A stretch of 27,529 nucleotides of DNA from Sulfurovum sp. (GTDB lineage Bacteria; Campylobacterota; Campylobacteria; Campylobacterales; Sulfurovaceae). Shown here one piece after another: positions 8,305 to 16,410 of the stretch; within the stretch, counting starts at the first letter, position 1; each line of letters starts with the position of its first letter. The translations under genes and the position numbers were made by a program. The stretch lies in assembly GCA_023955225.1 (NCBI GenBank), contig JAGSGJ010000028.1, positions 1 to 27,529 on the forward strand, given 5' to 3'. The notes beneath the pieces were generated by a model that was not told the origin of the DNA, ran no database searches, and saw only the letters and a program-made list of their open reading frames with translations.

Positions 8305-9168
8305 CTACTTAATAATAATTTTACTATACATTCCAGGATACACAGAGTGTCCTTGAAGATCAAACTTAATTTTGATCTTAAACTTATGTGTCATTGGATT
8401 TGAACTTGGAATAATTGAAACAATGATCCCCGTTGTTCTGAAACCGATAGAAGGCACTTCAATATACACTTTTTTCTTCAAATTAATATATTTGAGTTGT
8501 GATTCAGATATCTCAGCTATGATCTTTAGTCTACTGAGATCAGTGAGAACCAACGCTGGCATACCGGGAATGGCCATTTCCCCTTCATTAAGACGTTTAT
8601 CTACAATCACACCGTCATTGGGTGCAAGTATTGTTAAATAATTATACTGATTTAACACTTCATCCTTTTTTGCTAACGCCTGATTTACTTGTTTTTCGGA
8701 GATAGTAACCATATCTTTAAGATTTTTTTCTGCCAACTGTAACATTTCGAACTCATATTTAGAAACCATTTTTTTCTTATAAAGTCTTTCATGTCTAGCA
8801 AGGTTGGTCAATACGTTATTATACTGGTTCTTATTCATTTGCAGTGCTAATCTCGCTTGAGAGATAGCCAAATCAACCTGTCTTTCTGCCGATTCAATTT
8901 CTTTTGAATCAATCTCATACAAAAGTTGGCCTTTTTTAACAATATCCCCTTCAGAGACTGCCATATTTTTTACATATCCCATATAACGGCTGGTGAGCAT
9001 TTTTTGGTTATCTGACACGACTGAACCACTTAATTCTATAGTTGTTGCTGCCAGCTCATCCGACATTTTTTGCTTGGCTGAACCCGAAGGACCACTTACA
9101 CTTACTTCTTGAGCCTCTACAGATAATGTCATCAACACTACTACAATAAATCCAACAAACTGATTCAT
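8305..9168 (-). CDS. RND efflux periplasmic adaptor (membrane fusion protein)
   Basis: The adaptor bridges the inner-membrane permease and the outer-membrane channel. It has a signal peptide (residues 1-19, cleavage near VEA), no lipobox cysteine, a first lipoyl half-motif (GYVKNMAVSEGDIVKKGQLL, about 65-84), an alpha-helical hairpin (about 95-175), a second lipoyl half-motif (TILAPNDGVIVDKRLNEGE) and a beta-barrel/membrane-proximal end. At 287 residues it is shorter than AcrA-type adaptors (about 380-400), chiefly at the C-terminus. Its ATG overlaps the TolC-like stop as ATGA, and AGGAGG lies 6 bases upstream, so it is strongly translated and coupled. The permease half starts 5 bp after its stop. 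Confidence 0.93.
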   Translation of the reverse strand: MNQFVGFIVVVLMTLSVEAQEVSVSGPSGSAKQKMSDELAATTIELSGSVVSDNQKMLTSRYMGYVKNMAVSEGDIVKKGQLLYEIDSKEIESAERQVDLAISQARLALQMNKNQYNNVLTNLARHERLYKKKMVSKYEFEMLQLAEKNLKDMVTISEKQVNQALAKKDEVLNQYNYLTILAPNDGVIVDKRLNEGEMAIPGMPALVLTDLSRLKIIAEISESQLKYINLKKKVYIEVPSIGFRTTGIIVSIIPSSNPMTHKFKIKIKFDLQGHSVYPGMYSKIIIK

Positions 9169-10499
9169 ACATTTCCTCCTGTGTTTAAAATACTGTTTAG
9201 TTCAAAGATCTTGGTATTGCGTTCATTTTTTGCAGTGAGCAACTTCAGTAATACTTCGAGTTCTCTAGATTGTTTGATCAAAACATCTGAAATAGAGACA
9301 ATTCCCTCTTTATAACGGGAACGATAGTTCTCATATACTTTTTTTGCAAAACGTAATTGTTTTTGATAACTCTTTACATCTGCATTCTTACTTAGAATTT
9401 CTGTTTCAAGTTTTTTGACTTTCAAAGCAACCCCAGATTTAGCCAATGAGACTTGATTTTGCACTTTGAGGTGATTTACTTTTACTTTCTCAAGATTGGC
9501 AGCATCAATACCACCATTAAATACATTCCACTTCAACTGTACACCAACCGTATAGGCGTCTTTTTCTTCAAACTCATTCCAACGTGCATTGTCTGCACTT
9601 CCATACTCACCAAATGCACCAACAGTCGGTAAATAATTCGCTTTTTCAACCTTCATTGCCATTTCACTGATCTGTAATCCTAAAAGTGCTTTTTGTATAT
9701 CTATATTGTTACTTTCTACTTCTGCAGTATCAACGCTTGGCATAGGTGCCATATCATTCACTTTTTTAATAGTACTAACCTCTTCATTCAATAAAAATGA
9801 AAGAAATTGATAGGCTAGATCCCTGTTGAGTTTAGCCTGATTATACATACTCTCTGCCTCAGCCTTACGAGCCTGTACTTCAAGAAGATCAATATCTTTT
9901 GCATATCCCTCTTCTCTCATGCTTTTGACGATCGATTCTAAATGATCAATATTTTTAATGATCTTAGAAAGATTCAAAATATAGTTGTCCACCAAGGAGA
10001 TATCATAAAATGCTTTTTTTGTCTGAAATATTTTTTCGTTCAAAAGCTTTTGTGTATCCCACTGACTCATACCATGTAAAGCATCTGTAATACGTCCGTA
10101 CTCTGATAACTTTCCACCGGTATAGAGAGGTAACATATAGGAAATTTTTGTCTGATAGTGGTTTCTTGCTTCTGGATAATTTAATGATGGTGGCGGTGTT
10201 ATTGCATCAACACCGTCTGCAAATCCGAAATCTGTAAAAGTAGCTTCACGACTTTGTAATTTAAATCCAAACACATTTCCGGCATCATTTGAACGCATAC
10301 CGGTCACAGACACATCTAACTTACCGTAATGATTCCCTTTCGCAGCAAGTGCTTCATAGGCTTTCATCTGTTCATTAAAATGGGATATTTTTAACTCTAA
10401 GTTATTCTTTTCCAGCATAGAAACAGCTTGATTGATTTCTAAGTTATTTAAGCCGGCAAATAATGGCCATCCCAAAAGGAAAATCAGATATTTTTTCAT
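9165..10499 (-). CDS. TolC-family outer membrane efflux channel
   Basis: Outer-membrane factor for the tripartite pump, 444 residues from the chosen start. The signal peptide is MKKYLIFLLGWPLFAG. Two outer-membrane-efflux repeats of long heptad-like helices follow, typical for PF02321-type proteins, with YMLPLYTGGKLSEYGRI and VQLKWNVFNGGIDAA marking the two beta-strand/turn regions before each second helix. The family length is 420-490. ATG at 10499 is preferred over an in-frame GTG at 10514 because GGGAG lies 8 bases before the ATG, begins the mature signal sequence MKK, and overlaps the GTG itself. First gene of the efflux operon; TATAAT sits at 10529-10534. Confidence 0.92.
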   Translation of the reverse strand: MKKYLIFLLGWPLFAGLNNLEINQAVSMLEKNNLELKISHFNEQMKAYEALAAKGNHYGKLDVSVTGMRSNDAGNVFGFKLQSREATFTDFGFADGVDAITPPPSLNYPEARNHYQTKISYMLPLYTGGKLSEYGRITDALHGMSQWDTQKLLNEKIFQTKKAFYDISLVDNYILNLSKIIKNIDHLESIVKSMREEGYAKDIDLLEVQARKAEAESMYNQAKLNRDLAYQFLSFLLNEEVSTIKKVNDMAPMPSVDTAEVESNNIDIQKALLGLQISEMAMKVEKANYLPTVGAFGEYGSADNARWNEFEEKDAYTVGVQLKWNVFNGGIDAANLEKVKVNHLKVQNQVSLAKSGVALKVKKLETEILSKNADVKSYQKQLRFAKKVYENYRSRYKEGIVSISDVLIKQSRELEVLLKLLTAKNERNTKIFELNSILNTGGNV

Positions 10500-10514
10500 A
10501 AAATACACTCCCAC

Positions 10515-10546
10515 TATTACTAAATTATATTATAGCTTAAGTAATA
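10515..10546 (-). promoter_or_regulatory. Promoter and dyad operator of the efflux operon
   Basis: On the minus strand TATAAT (10529-10534) lies 30 bases before the tolC-like ATG. It is flanked symmetrically by a 7-bp inverted repeat: TATTACT at 10515-10521 and AGTAATA at 10540-10546 (plus-strand reading), separated by 18 bp with the -10 at the centre. This geometry would suit a dimeric repressor covering the -10. No regulator gene lies beside the operon in this window. Confidence 0.4.
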
Positions 10547-10676
10547 CTTTTTTGCGATAAAGCCAATATATAGAAATAATTAAAAGTGATTAAACTTATC
10601 GTCAAAATAGATTAACTTTGAGTAATAAAAATGAAATGAACTATAAATGCTAAAAAGAGGTGAGAGATGAAACAAT

Positions 10677-10703
10677 AAACTAAGTGGAAAATCCACTTAG
10701 TTT
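10677..10703 (-). terminator. Terminator of serA
   Basis: A perfect 12-bp stem starts at the serA stop: AAACTAAGTGGA, loop AAA, TCCACTTAGTTT. The minus-strand 3' flank (ATTGTTT) is moderately T-rich; the plus-strand side has TTTTT. It can work in both directions and separates serA from the efflux operon promoter. Confidence 0.75.
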
Positions 10704-12293
10704 TTAGAGTGTCGCGTGAGAAACGCTAATACATGCTTCCAATGAAGCGAGTTCTTCAAGAAGTTCTTTTTTAATTTGACCATCTACGCGTACAACTGCA
10801 AGCGCTTGCTTCTTACTGTCACGTCCTAGTCTAAAGTCAGAGATGTTCAAACCGTTTTCAGCCATGATTCTACCTACATCACCGATTACACCCGGAGTAT
10901 CTGTATTTCTAAAGAAGATCATCGTACCTTTTGGTTCAACGTCCAAGATATAATCATCTATTTCAATAATACGCTGTTCACTGTCATCAAACACAGTTCC
11001 TTCTATAGAGATAGTTCCCTCTGTAGTCGTCAGTTTTATACCAATTTTATTGGTAAATCCACTGTTATTTGGTTTTACTTCTTTTGTAATTTCTATACCG
11101 CGTTCATCAGCAACAAACTCAGCATTTACGTAGTTTACTTGATCACCCAAAGACTCTGTAAGTACACCTACAGTTGCAAAGGTACTCATAGATTCTAAAT
11201 GTTCAGCCACAGGACCTGCTGCCGTTACTCTAATAGACTTCACAGCACTTTTCGTGACCTGTGCAGACATGTGACCTATCTTTTGTATAAGTTCCAGATA
11301 TGGTCTTACAAAATCAGGCAATTCATTTTCTTTAATAGGTAAATTCAGTGCATTCGGGTATGAAATACCTTTTGCTGCTGCTATCGCATTTTCAGCTGCC
11401 TGAATTGCAATATTTTTTTGTGACTCTTTTGTGTTTGCCCCAAGGTGAGGTGTCACAGTGACATTATCAAGATCAAGAAGAGGATGATCTGTCGCTGGTT
11501 CTTTGTTAAATACATCGATACCAGCCATTGCGATCTTACCTGAAGTAAGGCCTTCTAACAGTGCATCTTCATCATAAAGACCACCTCTGGCACAGTTAAT
11601 AAGAATCACACCATCTTTCATCTTTGCTATTTCGTCTTTACCTATTATACCGATCGTCTCAGAGTTTTTAGGTGTATGAATAGTAATGATATCACATGCT
11701 AAAATATCTTCAAAATTTTTGGTATAAGAAGCATCTACATCTGTTGCTTTACTTGGGTCAATGTACGGATCATAAGCAATAACATCCATTTCAAATGCTT
11801 TAGCTCTTTTTCCTACACGTGAACCAATATTACCAAAACCGATCACACCCAGTTTTTTATCTTTGAGTTCAGTACCATACCAGTCCTGTCTTCTCCATAC
11901 ACGATCGAGTTTGAGGTTGTTATGTGCATAAGGAAATTTCCTCACACATGAAAGTAAGTGAGTCATAGTAAGTTCAACCGCTGCGATAGTGTTCGCCGTA
12001 GGTACATTCATCACAACGATACCTTGCTTACTAGATCCAGGAATATCTACATTATCCACACCAACACCAGCACGTACAACAGCTGTTATTTTTTTGGCTG
12101 CTTCTAAAAATGCATCATCAACATCTGTAGATGAACGCGTAATAGCAACGTCTGCTAAAGGAATGAACTCAGCAAGAAGCTTATCTTTAGGCTCATCTGC
12201 TGCATTAATAAATTCTATTTCACTATCATTAGCAAGAATATCCAATCCATCTTGGTGGATATGGTCACAAACAACAATCGTCTTTTTTGACAT
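10704..12293 (-). CDS. serA: D-3-phosphoglycerate dehydrogenase with ACT domain
   Basis: Oxidises 3-phosphoglycerate to 3-phosphohydroxypyruvate with NAD, the first step of serine synthesis, in the cytoplasm. The 529-residue length is the long bacterial form. The Rossmann signature GFGNIG is at 152-157 with acidic D175 for NAD. The catalytic triad is visible as R236 (NCARGG), E265 (FNKEPA) and H283 (TPHLGA). An intervening domain spans about 320-450, and a C-terminal ACT domain begins at GTMIFFRNTDTPGVIGDVG, pointing to serine feedback control. ATG at 12293 has AAAGG seven bases upstream. It follows rpsA but is separated by the rpsA terminator, so it needs its own promoter; TATACT at 12390-12395 on the minus strand is a candidate. 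A hairpin terminator overlaps the end. Confidence 0.97.
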   Translation of the reverse strand: MSKKTIVVCDHIHQDGLDILANDSEIEFINAADEPKDKLLAEFIPLADVAITRSSTDVDDAFLEAAKKITAVVRAGVGVDNVDIPGSSKQGIVVMNVPTANTIAAVELTMTHLLSCVRKFPYAHNNLKLDRVWRRQDWYGTELKDKKLGVIGFGNIGSRVGKRAKAFEMDVIAYDPYIDPSKATDVDASYTKNFEDILACDIITIHTPKNSETIGIIGKDEIAKMKDGVILINCARGGLYDEDALLEGLTSGKIAMAGIDVFNKEPATDHPLLDLDNVTVTPHLGANTKESQKNIAIQAAENAIAAAKGISYPNALNLPIKENELPDFVRPYLELIQKIGHMSAQVTKSAVKSIRVTAAGPVAEHLESMSTFATVGVLTESLGDQVNYVNAEFVADERGIEITKEVKPNNSGFTNKIGIKLTTTEGTISIEGTVFDDSEQRIIEIDDYILDVEPKGTMIFFRNTDTPGVIGDVGRIMAENGLNISDFRLGRDSKKQALAVVRVDGQIKKELLEELASLEACISVSHATL

Positions 12294-12402
12294 CTTATAA
12301 CCTTTATTTTTGTGAAAATTGAAGTACCAATAAAGTACGGGGGATACGACTAATCGTATGAACCACCTACTGAAGGCAACTCAATATTAAGTATAAAAAG
12401 TA

Positions 12403-12430
12403 AGGAAATGTACTTAAGTGTACATTTCCT
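12403..12430 (-). terminator. Terminator of rpsA
   Basis: AGGAAATGTAC, loop TTAAGT, GTACATTTCCT: a perfect 11-bp stem 33 bases after the rpsA stop. The minus-strand flank TTACTTTTTATAC supplies a U-tract. It isolates serA from rpsA read-through. Confidence 0.85.
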
Positions 12431-12462
12431 CATTTTGATAATTTGAAGCTTTACTCTAATAA

Positions 12463-14115
12463 CTATCTTTTAAATTTATCGCCAAATGCATCACCAAGAG
12501 TCATGCTGTCATCTTGGTCCAAATTAAGCTGATCCATTGCTTCTCTTTCTTCTTGACGTTCAAGTCTTTTTACAGAAACTCTGATTCTATCAGTGTTACC
12601 ATCGATAAAACTGATAACACCTGTAATTTCCTGACCTTTTTCAATCTCATCAAATTTAAGTGGGTGAAGATCTTCTGTTCTGATAAGTGCATCAATGTTG
12701 TCTTCAAGTGAAATAAATACACCGAAGTCTTTTTTGTCTTTTACAGTTCCTGTTACGATAGCACCATTTTTGTGCGTCTCAGCAAATGCTTTTACCGGTG
12801 AAGCTTCAAGCGCTTTTTTACTCAATGAAATCTTACCTGCATCTCTGTCAATTTTGATGATCTTCACTTCAACTTCGTCAGCAACTTTAAGTTCAGATTT
12901 TGCATTCTTAGATTTGTCCCAAGAAATTTCTTGATTGTGAAGAAGACCTTCAACTGTACCAACTTTTACAAATGCACCGAAATCAGTGATTGATGTTACT
13001 GTACCAGTTACAACATCCCCAACTTTGTTTTCAGCTGTAAATGCATCCATAGGTTTTGGAAGAAGATTTTTAAGGCTCACTCTTAATCTTCTACCCTCTT
13101 TATCGATTTCAATTACTTCAACATTGATGTCTGAATTGTTTTCTAAGTAATCTTTTGGATGTTTAACATTTTTATCCCAAGAGATCTCAGATACATGAAG
13201 GAATGCTTCAAGATCTTCACCAAGATCAACAAATACACCATAAGGTTCAATGTTAGAAACTGTAGCAGTTACTGTATCACCCACACCGATGATTGAATCA
13301 ATGTCAGCCCAAGGATCAGGATTTGCATCTTTAATAGAGAGTGAAAGGTGTCTTTTCTTTTTGTCATAGTCTAAAGCGATAACGTTTACTTCATCACCTT
13401 CAGCAAAATACTTCGATGGGTTCACTGGACCTTTGTGAGAGATTTGTGAGTAGTGAACAAGACCGTCCATACCACCAACATCTACAAACATACCATAAGA
13501 AGTAATTTTCTTAATTGTACCAATTACCGGTTCTTTTTTCTCAAGAAGCTCAGCAACGATCTCATCTGTTTTAGCTTTATCACGTTCAATAAGTTCTTTT
13601 CTAGAAACAACTACTGAACCTTTATCTTTATCTACTTTTACGATAACAGCTTTTACTTTTTTACCTGTAGGATCAACTTTTGAAGAAAGGTAAGAAAGTG
13701 TACGTGGCATGAAGAATTCTAAACCATCACAGTCAACAACATAACCACCTTTGTTTGTTTTTGTTACAACACCTTCGATGATATACTCTTGCTCTTCATC
13801 ATATTCAGCGATAAATTCATTTAATGCTACTCTGCTTAATGCAGCTTTATGAGAAATACGACCTCTTCCCATAGTAACAACATCAATTGGATCACCTACT
13901 TTAAATGCAAGGTTACCCTCTTCATCTCTTAGCTCATCAAGTGTAAGAGTTGCATCTCTACCACCACCGATATCAATTACAGCGATCTCGTCTTTTTCAT
14001 CTATCTTAACAACTGTACCTGCAACCAAATCACTTTTTGACTCTGACTTTTTGAACGATTCCTCGAGCATCGCCTCAAAATCTACTTCTTCTATTTCGAT
14101 ATCTTCGAACTTCAT
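12463..14115 (-). CDS. rpsA: 30S ribosomal protein S1
   Basis: S1 binds mRNA leaders on the 30S subunit and assists translation initiation. The 550 residues contain six S1/OB repeats, each recognisable by a hydrophobic-G-x-V start and an F-V-D/K-(V/L)-G core. Examples are TVVKIDEKDEIAVIDIGG (about 33-50), GTIKKITSYGMFVDVGGMDG, ATVSNIEPYGVFVDLGEDLE, GTVTSITDFGAFVKVGTVEG and GTVKDKKDFGVFISLEDNID. The central repeats are most canonical; the first two bind the ribosome in known S1 proteins. Length agrees with Campylobacterota S1 (about 555). Start ATG at 14115 has AAGGATAGG directly upstream and a TATAAT at 14149-14154, so it is transcribed on its own in addition to any read-through from aroA. 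Confidence 0.97.
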   Translation of the reverse strand: MKFEDIEIEEVDFEAMLEESFKKSESKSDLVAGTVVKIDEKDEIAVIDIGGGRDATLTLDELRDEEGNLAFKVGDPIDVVTMGRGRISHKAALSRVALNEFIAEYDEEQEYIIEGVVTKTNKGGYVVDCDGLEFFMPRTLSYLSSKVDPTGKKVKAVIVKVDKDKGSVVVSRKELIERDKAKTDEIVAELLEKKEPVIGTIKKITSYGMFVDVGGMDGLVHYSQISHKGPVNPSKYFAEGDEVNVIALDYDKKKRHLSLSIKDANPDPWADIDSIIGVGDTVTATVSNIEPYGVFVDLGEDLEAFLHVSEISWDKNVKHPKDYLENNSDINVEVIEIDKEGRRLRVSLKNLLPKPMDAFTAENKVGDVVTGTVTSITDFGAFVKVGTVEGLLHNQEISWDKSKNAKSELKVADEVEVKIIKIDRDAGKISLSKKALEASPVKAFAETHKNGAIVTGTVKDKKDFGVFISLEDNIDALIRTEDLHPLKFDEIEKGQEITGVISFIDGNTDRIRVSVKRLERQEEREAMDQLNLDQDDSMTLGDAFGDKFKR

Positions 14116-14148
14116 ACCTATCCTTATGTGTGCCTAATTTTGCGTTAT

Positions 14149-14175
14149 TATACCCTTTTAACCATAAATATGGCT
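14149..14175 (-). promoter_or_regulatory. rpsA promoter with adjacent imperfect palindrome
   Basis: TATAAT (14149-14154, minus) lies 33 bases before the rpsA ATG. Directly upstream, 14160-14175 holds a near-palindrome (AACCATAAATATGGCT) between the -10 and the expected -35 position. The -10 is convincing; a regulatory role for the palindrome is only a guess. Confidence 0.55.
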
Positions 14176-14276
14176 TATAGAACAAAGTAGCACAAGCTAC
14201 GCTGATGCTAAGTCAACTTCACCTTTTGGGCTATATGGCTTGTTACTTTTAAGGTTTGATTATAATTTTAAGCGCG

Positions 14277-15560
14277 TTAGTAAGAAGAGATACTCTCAAG
14301 GACTTCAAAATACGTAGGAAATGTTTTTGCAGTACACTCAGGTTCGTTGATAGTCACAGAGACTGGGTCCAGTGCCAAAAGAGAAAAACACATGGCCATT
14401 CTATGGTCATCATACGTGTCAATAGCAGCATGTTTAAGTACTTCAGGGGCCGTTATTTTTAAATAATCCTCACCTTCTTCTACTTCTGCACCAACTTTAC
14501 GCAATTCTGTTGCCATCGCAAAAAGTCTATCTGTTTCTTTTACCCGCCAGTTATAGATATTTTTAAGCGTTGTGGTACCTTTGACAAAAAGTGCTGTAGT
14601 GGCTATAGTCATCGCTGCATCAGGAATATGGTTGAAATCCATATCTATAGCATGAAGTTCTCCTTTACTCACAGATACAAAGTCATCGCCCCACTCTACC
14701 ACTGCACCCATTTTTTCAAGAACATCTACAAAAAGAATATCCCCCTGGATACTTTTTTTTCCAATACCAGTAACTTTCACTGTACCGCCTTTGATCGCAG
14801 CAGCAGCTAAAAAATAAGAAGCAGAAGAAGCATCACCTTCTACCATAAAAGTCTCTACGGCTTTATAGTGTTGTCCACCTTTGATAGTGAAAGTCTTGTA
14901 ATTATCATTCACGACATCTATACCAAACTCTTTCATGATATGCAAGGTAATATCGATGTAAGGTTTAGAGACAAGTTCTCCTATAATAGAAATAGTCATA
15001 TCTTCTATTGCCATAGGTGCAGCAAGTAAGAGTGCCGTTAAAAACTGACTTGAGATAGCACCGTCTATCTTCACGTCACCCCCCGATACCCCATTGGCTT
15101 CTATCAAAAGAGGCGGATACCCTTCATTCTCTTTATAACTGATCTTTGCGCCTGCTTCTCTCAAAGCATCGACCAAATGCCCTATAGGTCTCTCTTTCAT
15201 ACGAGGTTCACCTGTAAGCAGGTAAGAACCTGTACCCAGACATAATGCTGCACAAAGTGGACGCATAGCTGTACCTGCATTCCCCAAAAAGAGTTCTTGC
15301 AGGTTTGCACTGTGTATCTCTCCTGCATTACCGATAATGGTACATTCTGTTTTATCTTCAGAGAGAGTATATTTGATACCAAGTTGCTTAAGGGCATTGA
15401 GCATATGTCTTGTATCATCACTCTCTAAAAGATTGGTGATCTTTGTGGTTCCCTCGGCTAATGCTGCAACCAGTAAAGCCCTATTTGAAAGACTTTTAGA
15501 TCCCGGAAGATTTACCTCTCCGTTAATTTTTGAAATAGGTTTAAGTGTTAATGTGTTCAT
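14277..15560 (-). CDS. aroA: 3-phosphoshikimate 1-carboxyvinyltransferase (EPSP synthase)
   Basis: Joins shikimate 3-phosphate and phosphoenolpyruvate to EPSP in the shikimate pathway (cytoplasm). 427 residues, normal for the family. Visible motifs: LPGSKSLSNRALL near the N-terminus (shikimate-3-P binding Lys/Ser/Arg), LFLGNAGTAMRPL (PEP binding, with the Gly-Thr pattern of glyphosate-sensitive class I enzymes), GEPRMKERPIGHLV, ISSQFLTALL, RVKETDRLFAMATEL and the terminal DDHRMAM. Its ATG overlaps the ispH stop by 4 bases (ATGA), so translation is coupled to ispH. No strong terminator separates it from rpsA; only a 5-bp hairpin at 14187-14200 lies in the 161-bp gap. Confidence 0.97.
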   Translation of the reverse strand: MNTLTLKPISKINGEVNLPGSKSLSNRALLVAALAEGTTKITNLLESDDTRHMLNALKQLGIKYTLSEDKTECTIIGNAGEIHSANLQELFLGNAGTAMRPLCAALCLGTGSYLLTGEPRMKERPIGHLVDALREAGAKISYKENEGYPPLLIEANGVSGGDVKIDGAISSQFLTALLLAAPMAIEDMTISIIGELVSKPYIDITLHIMKEFGIDVVNDNYKTFTIKGGQHYKAVETFMVEGDASSASYFLAAAAIKGGTVKVTGIGKKSIQGDILFVDVLEKMGAVVEWGDDFVSVSKGELHAIDMDFNHIPDAAMTIATTALFVKGTTTLKNIYNWRVKETDRLFAMATELRKVGAEVEEGEDYLKITAPEVLKHAAIDTYDDHRMAMCFSLLALDPVSVTINEPECTAKTFPTYFEVLESISSY

Positions 15561-16408
15561 GAAACCTCATCAACTTTCTTCATTTCTTGAATCTTATTGA
15601 TCACATTTTGTACGATCCAGTCAGGGGTAGAAGCTCCCGCCGAGATACCACAAAGCTCTTTGCCTTCAAACCAACTGTCTTCAAGTTCTTTTTCATTCTC
15701 TATAAGATAGCTGTCTTTACAATCACGTTCACAGATACTGTGTAACTGTTTGGTATTAGAAGAGTGTTTCCCTCCAATGACTATCATGACATCAGCATCT
15801 TTCGCAAGTTCTGACGCTGCATCTTGGTTTTCAAATGTTGCGTTACAGATAGTGTTAAATACCCTTATCTCTTTACGTGTTGCCATCAATGCCGTCACGA
15901 TCTTTGCAAAATCTTCAGGTTTTTTTGTGGTTTGAGACACAACTGCAACCTTCCCTTTAAGAGGAAGCACTTCCAATTCTTCAGGTTCAAGCACGATAAA
16001 GGCATCATTTGGATCTTCAGCATAACTCACTACGCCTTTGATCTCTGGATGATCATCATCACCAAATATCACGATGCTATAGCCATCTGCACTCATCTTT
16101 TCTACGATATTTTGTGGGGTTGTGACATAAGGACAGGTTGCATCTATCACATTATGATCTTGACTTTTTAACGCAGCCAATTCATTTTTAGGGATACCAT
16201 GTGTACGGATCACAACGGCATCATCTGTCTCTATATCTTCTATACGCTCAGCAAGACCGATATTGAATCCTGTTTTAAGTCTAGTAATCTCATCTTTGTT
16301 ATGGATCAATGGACCATAGGTAACAGATCCTTTGTGCTCTTCAGCTATTTCAATAGCCCTCTTTACACCAAAACAAAATCCATAACTAGATGCTAATTGT
16401 ATTTTCAT
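15557..16408 (-). CDS. ispH: 4-hydroxy-3-methylbut-2-enyl diphosphate reductase
   Basis: Last step of the MEP isoprenoid pathway: reduces HMBPP to IPP and DMAPP with a [4Fe-4S] cluster. The three cluster cysteines are C12 (YGFCFGVKRA), C92 (DATCPYV) and C188 (NTICNATFENQ). Substrate-site histidines H36, H70 (RTHGIP), H120 and acid E122 are present, and GISAGASTPDWIV closes the protein as usual. 283 residues, short bacterial form. It starts 2 bp after the pheT stop and overlaps aroA by 4 bp, so all are one transcript. In Helicobacter and Campylobacter aroA lies between pheT and ispH; here ispH comes first. Confidence 0.97.
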   Translation of the reverse strand: MKIQLASSYGFCFGVKRAIEIAEEHKGSVTYGPLIHNKDEITRLKTGFNIGLAERIEDIETDDAVVIRTHGIPKNELAALKSQDHNVIDATCPYVTTPQNIVEKMSADGYSIVIFGDDDHPEIKGVVSYAEDPNDAFIVLEPEELEVLPLKGKVAVVSQTTKKPEDFAKIVTALMATRKEIRVFNTICNATFENQDAASELAKDADVMIVIGGKHSSNTKQLHSICERDCKDSYLIENEKELEDSWFEGKELCGISAGASTPDWIVQNVINKIQEMKKVDEVS

Positions 16409-16410
16409 TA

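Noticed and set aside
4935..10499. Naming the pump as a specific metal exporter (Cus/Czc)
   Set aside because: The TM4 VDAA motif is shared with metal pumps, but the TM10 region is closer to drug-type pumps and no Met/His metal sites or metal regulator are visible.
10500..10514. GTG at 10514 as the start of the TolC-like gene
   Set aside because: It overlaps the GGGAG that serves the ATG at 10499, and the extra residues would precede a typical MKK signal peptide start.
12294..12359. Hairpin ATACGA-CTAA-TCGTAT in the serA leader as an attenuator or riboswitch
   Set aside because: Only a 6-bp stem, no following T-run, no leader peptide and no known riboswitch consensus; may be chance in an AT-rich leader.
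14187..14200. GTAGC-ACAA-GCTAC as an aroA terminator
   Set aside because: A 5-bp stem with a weak T-tract is too short to call.
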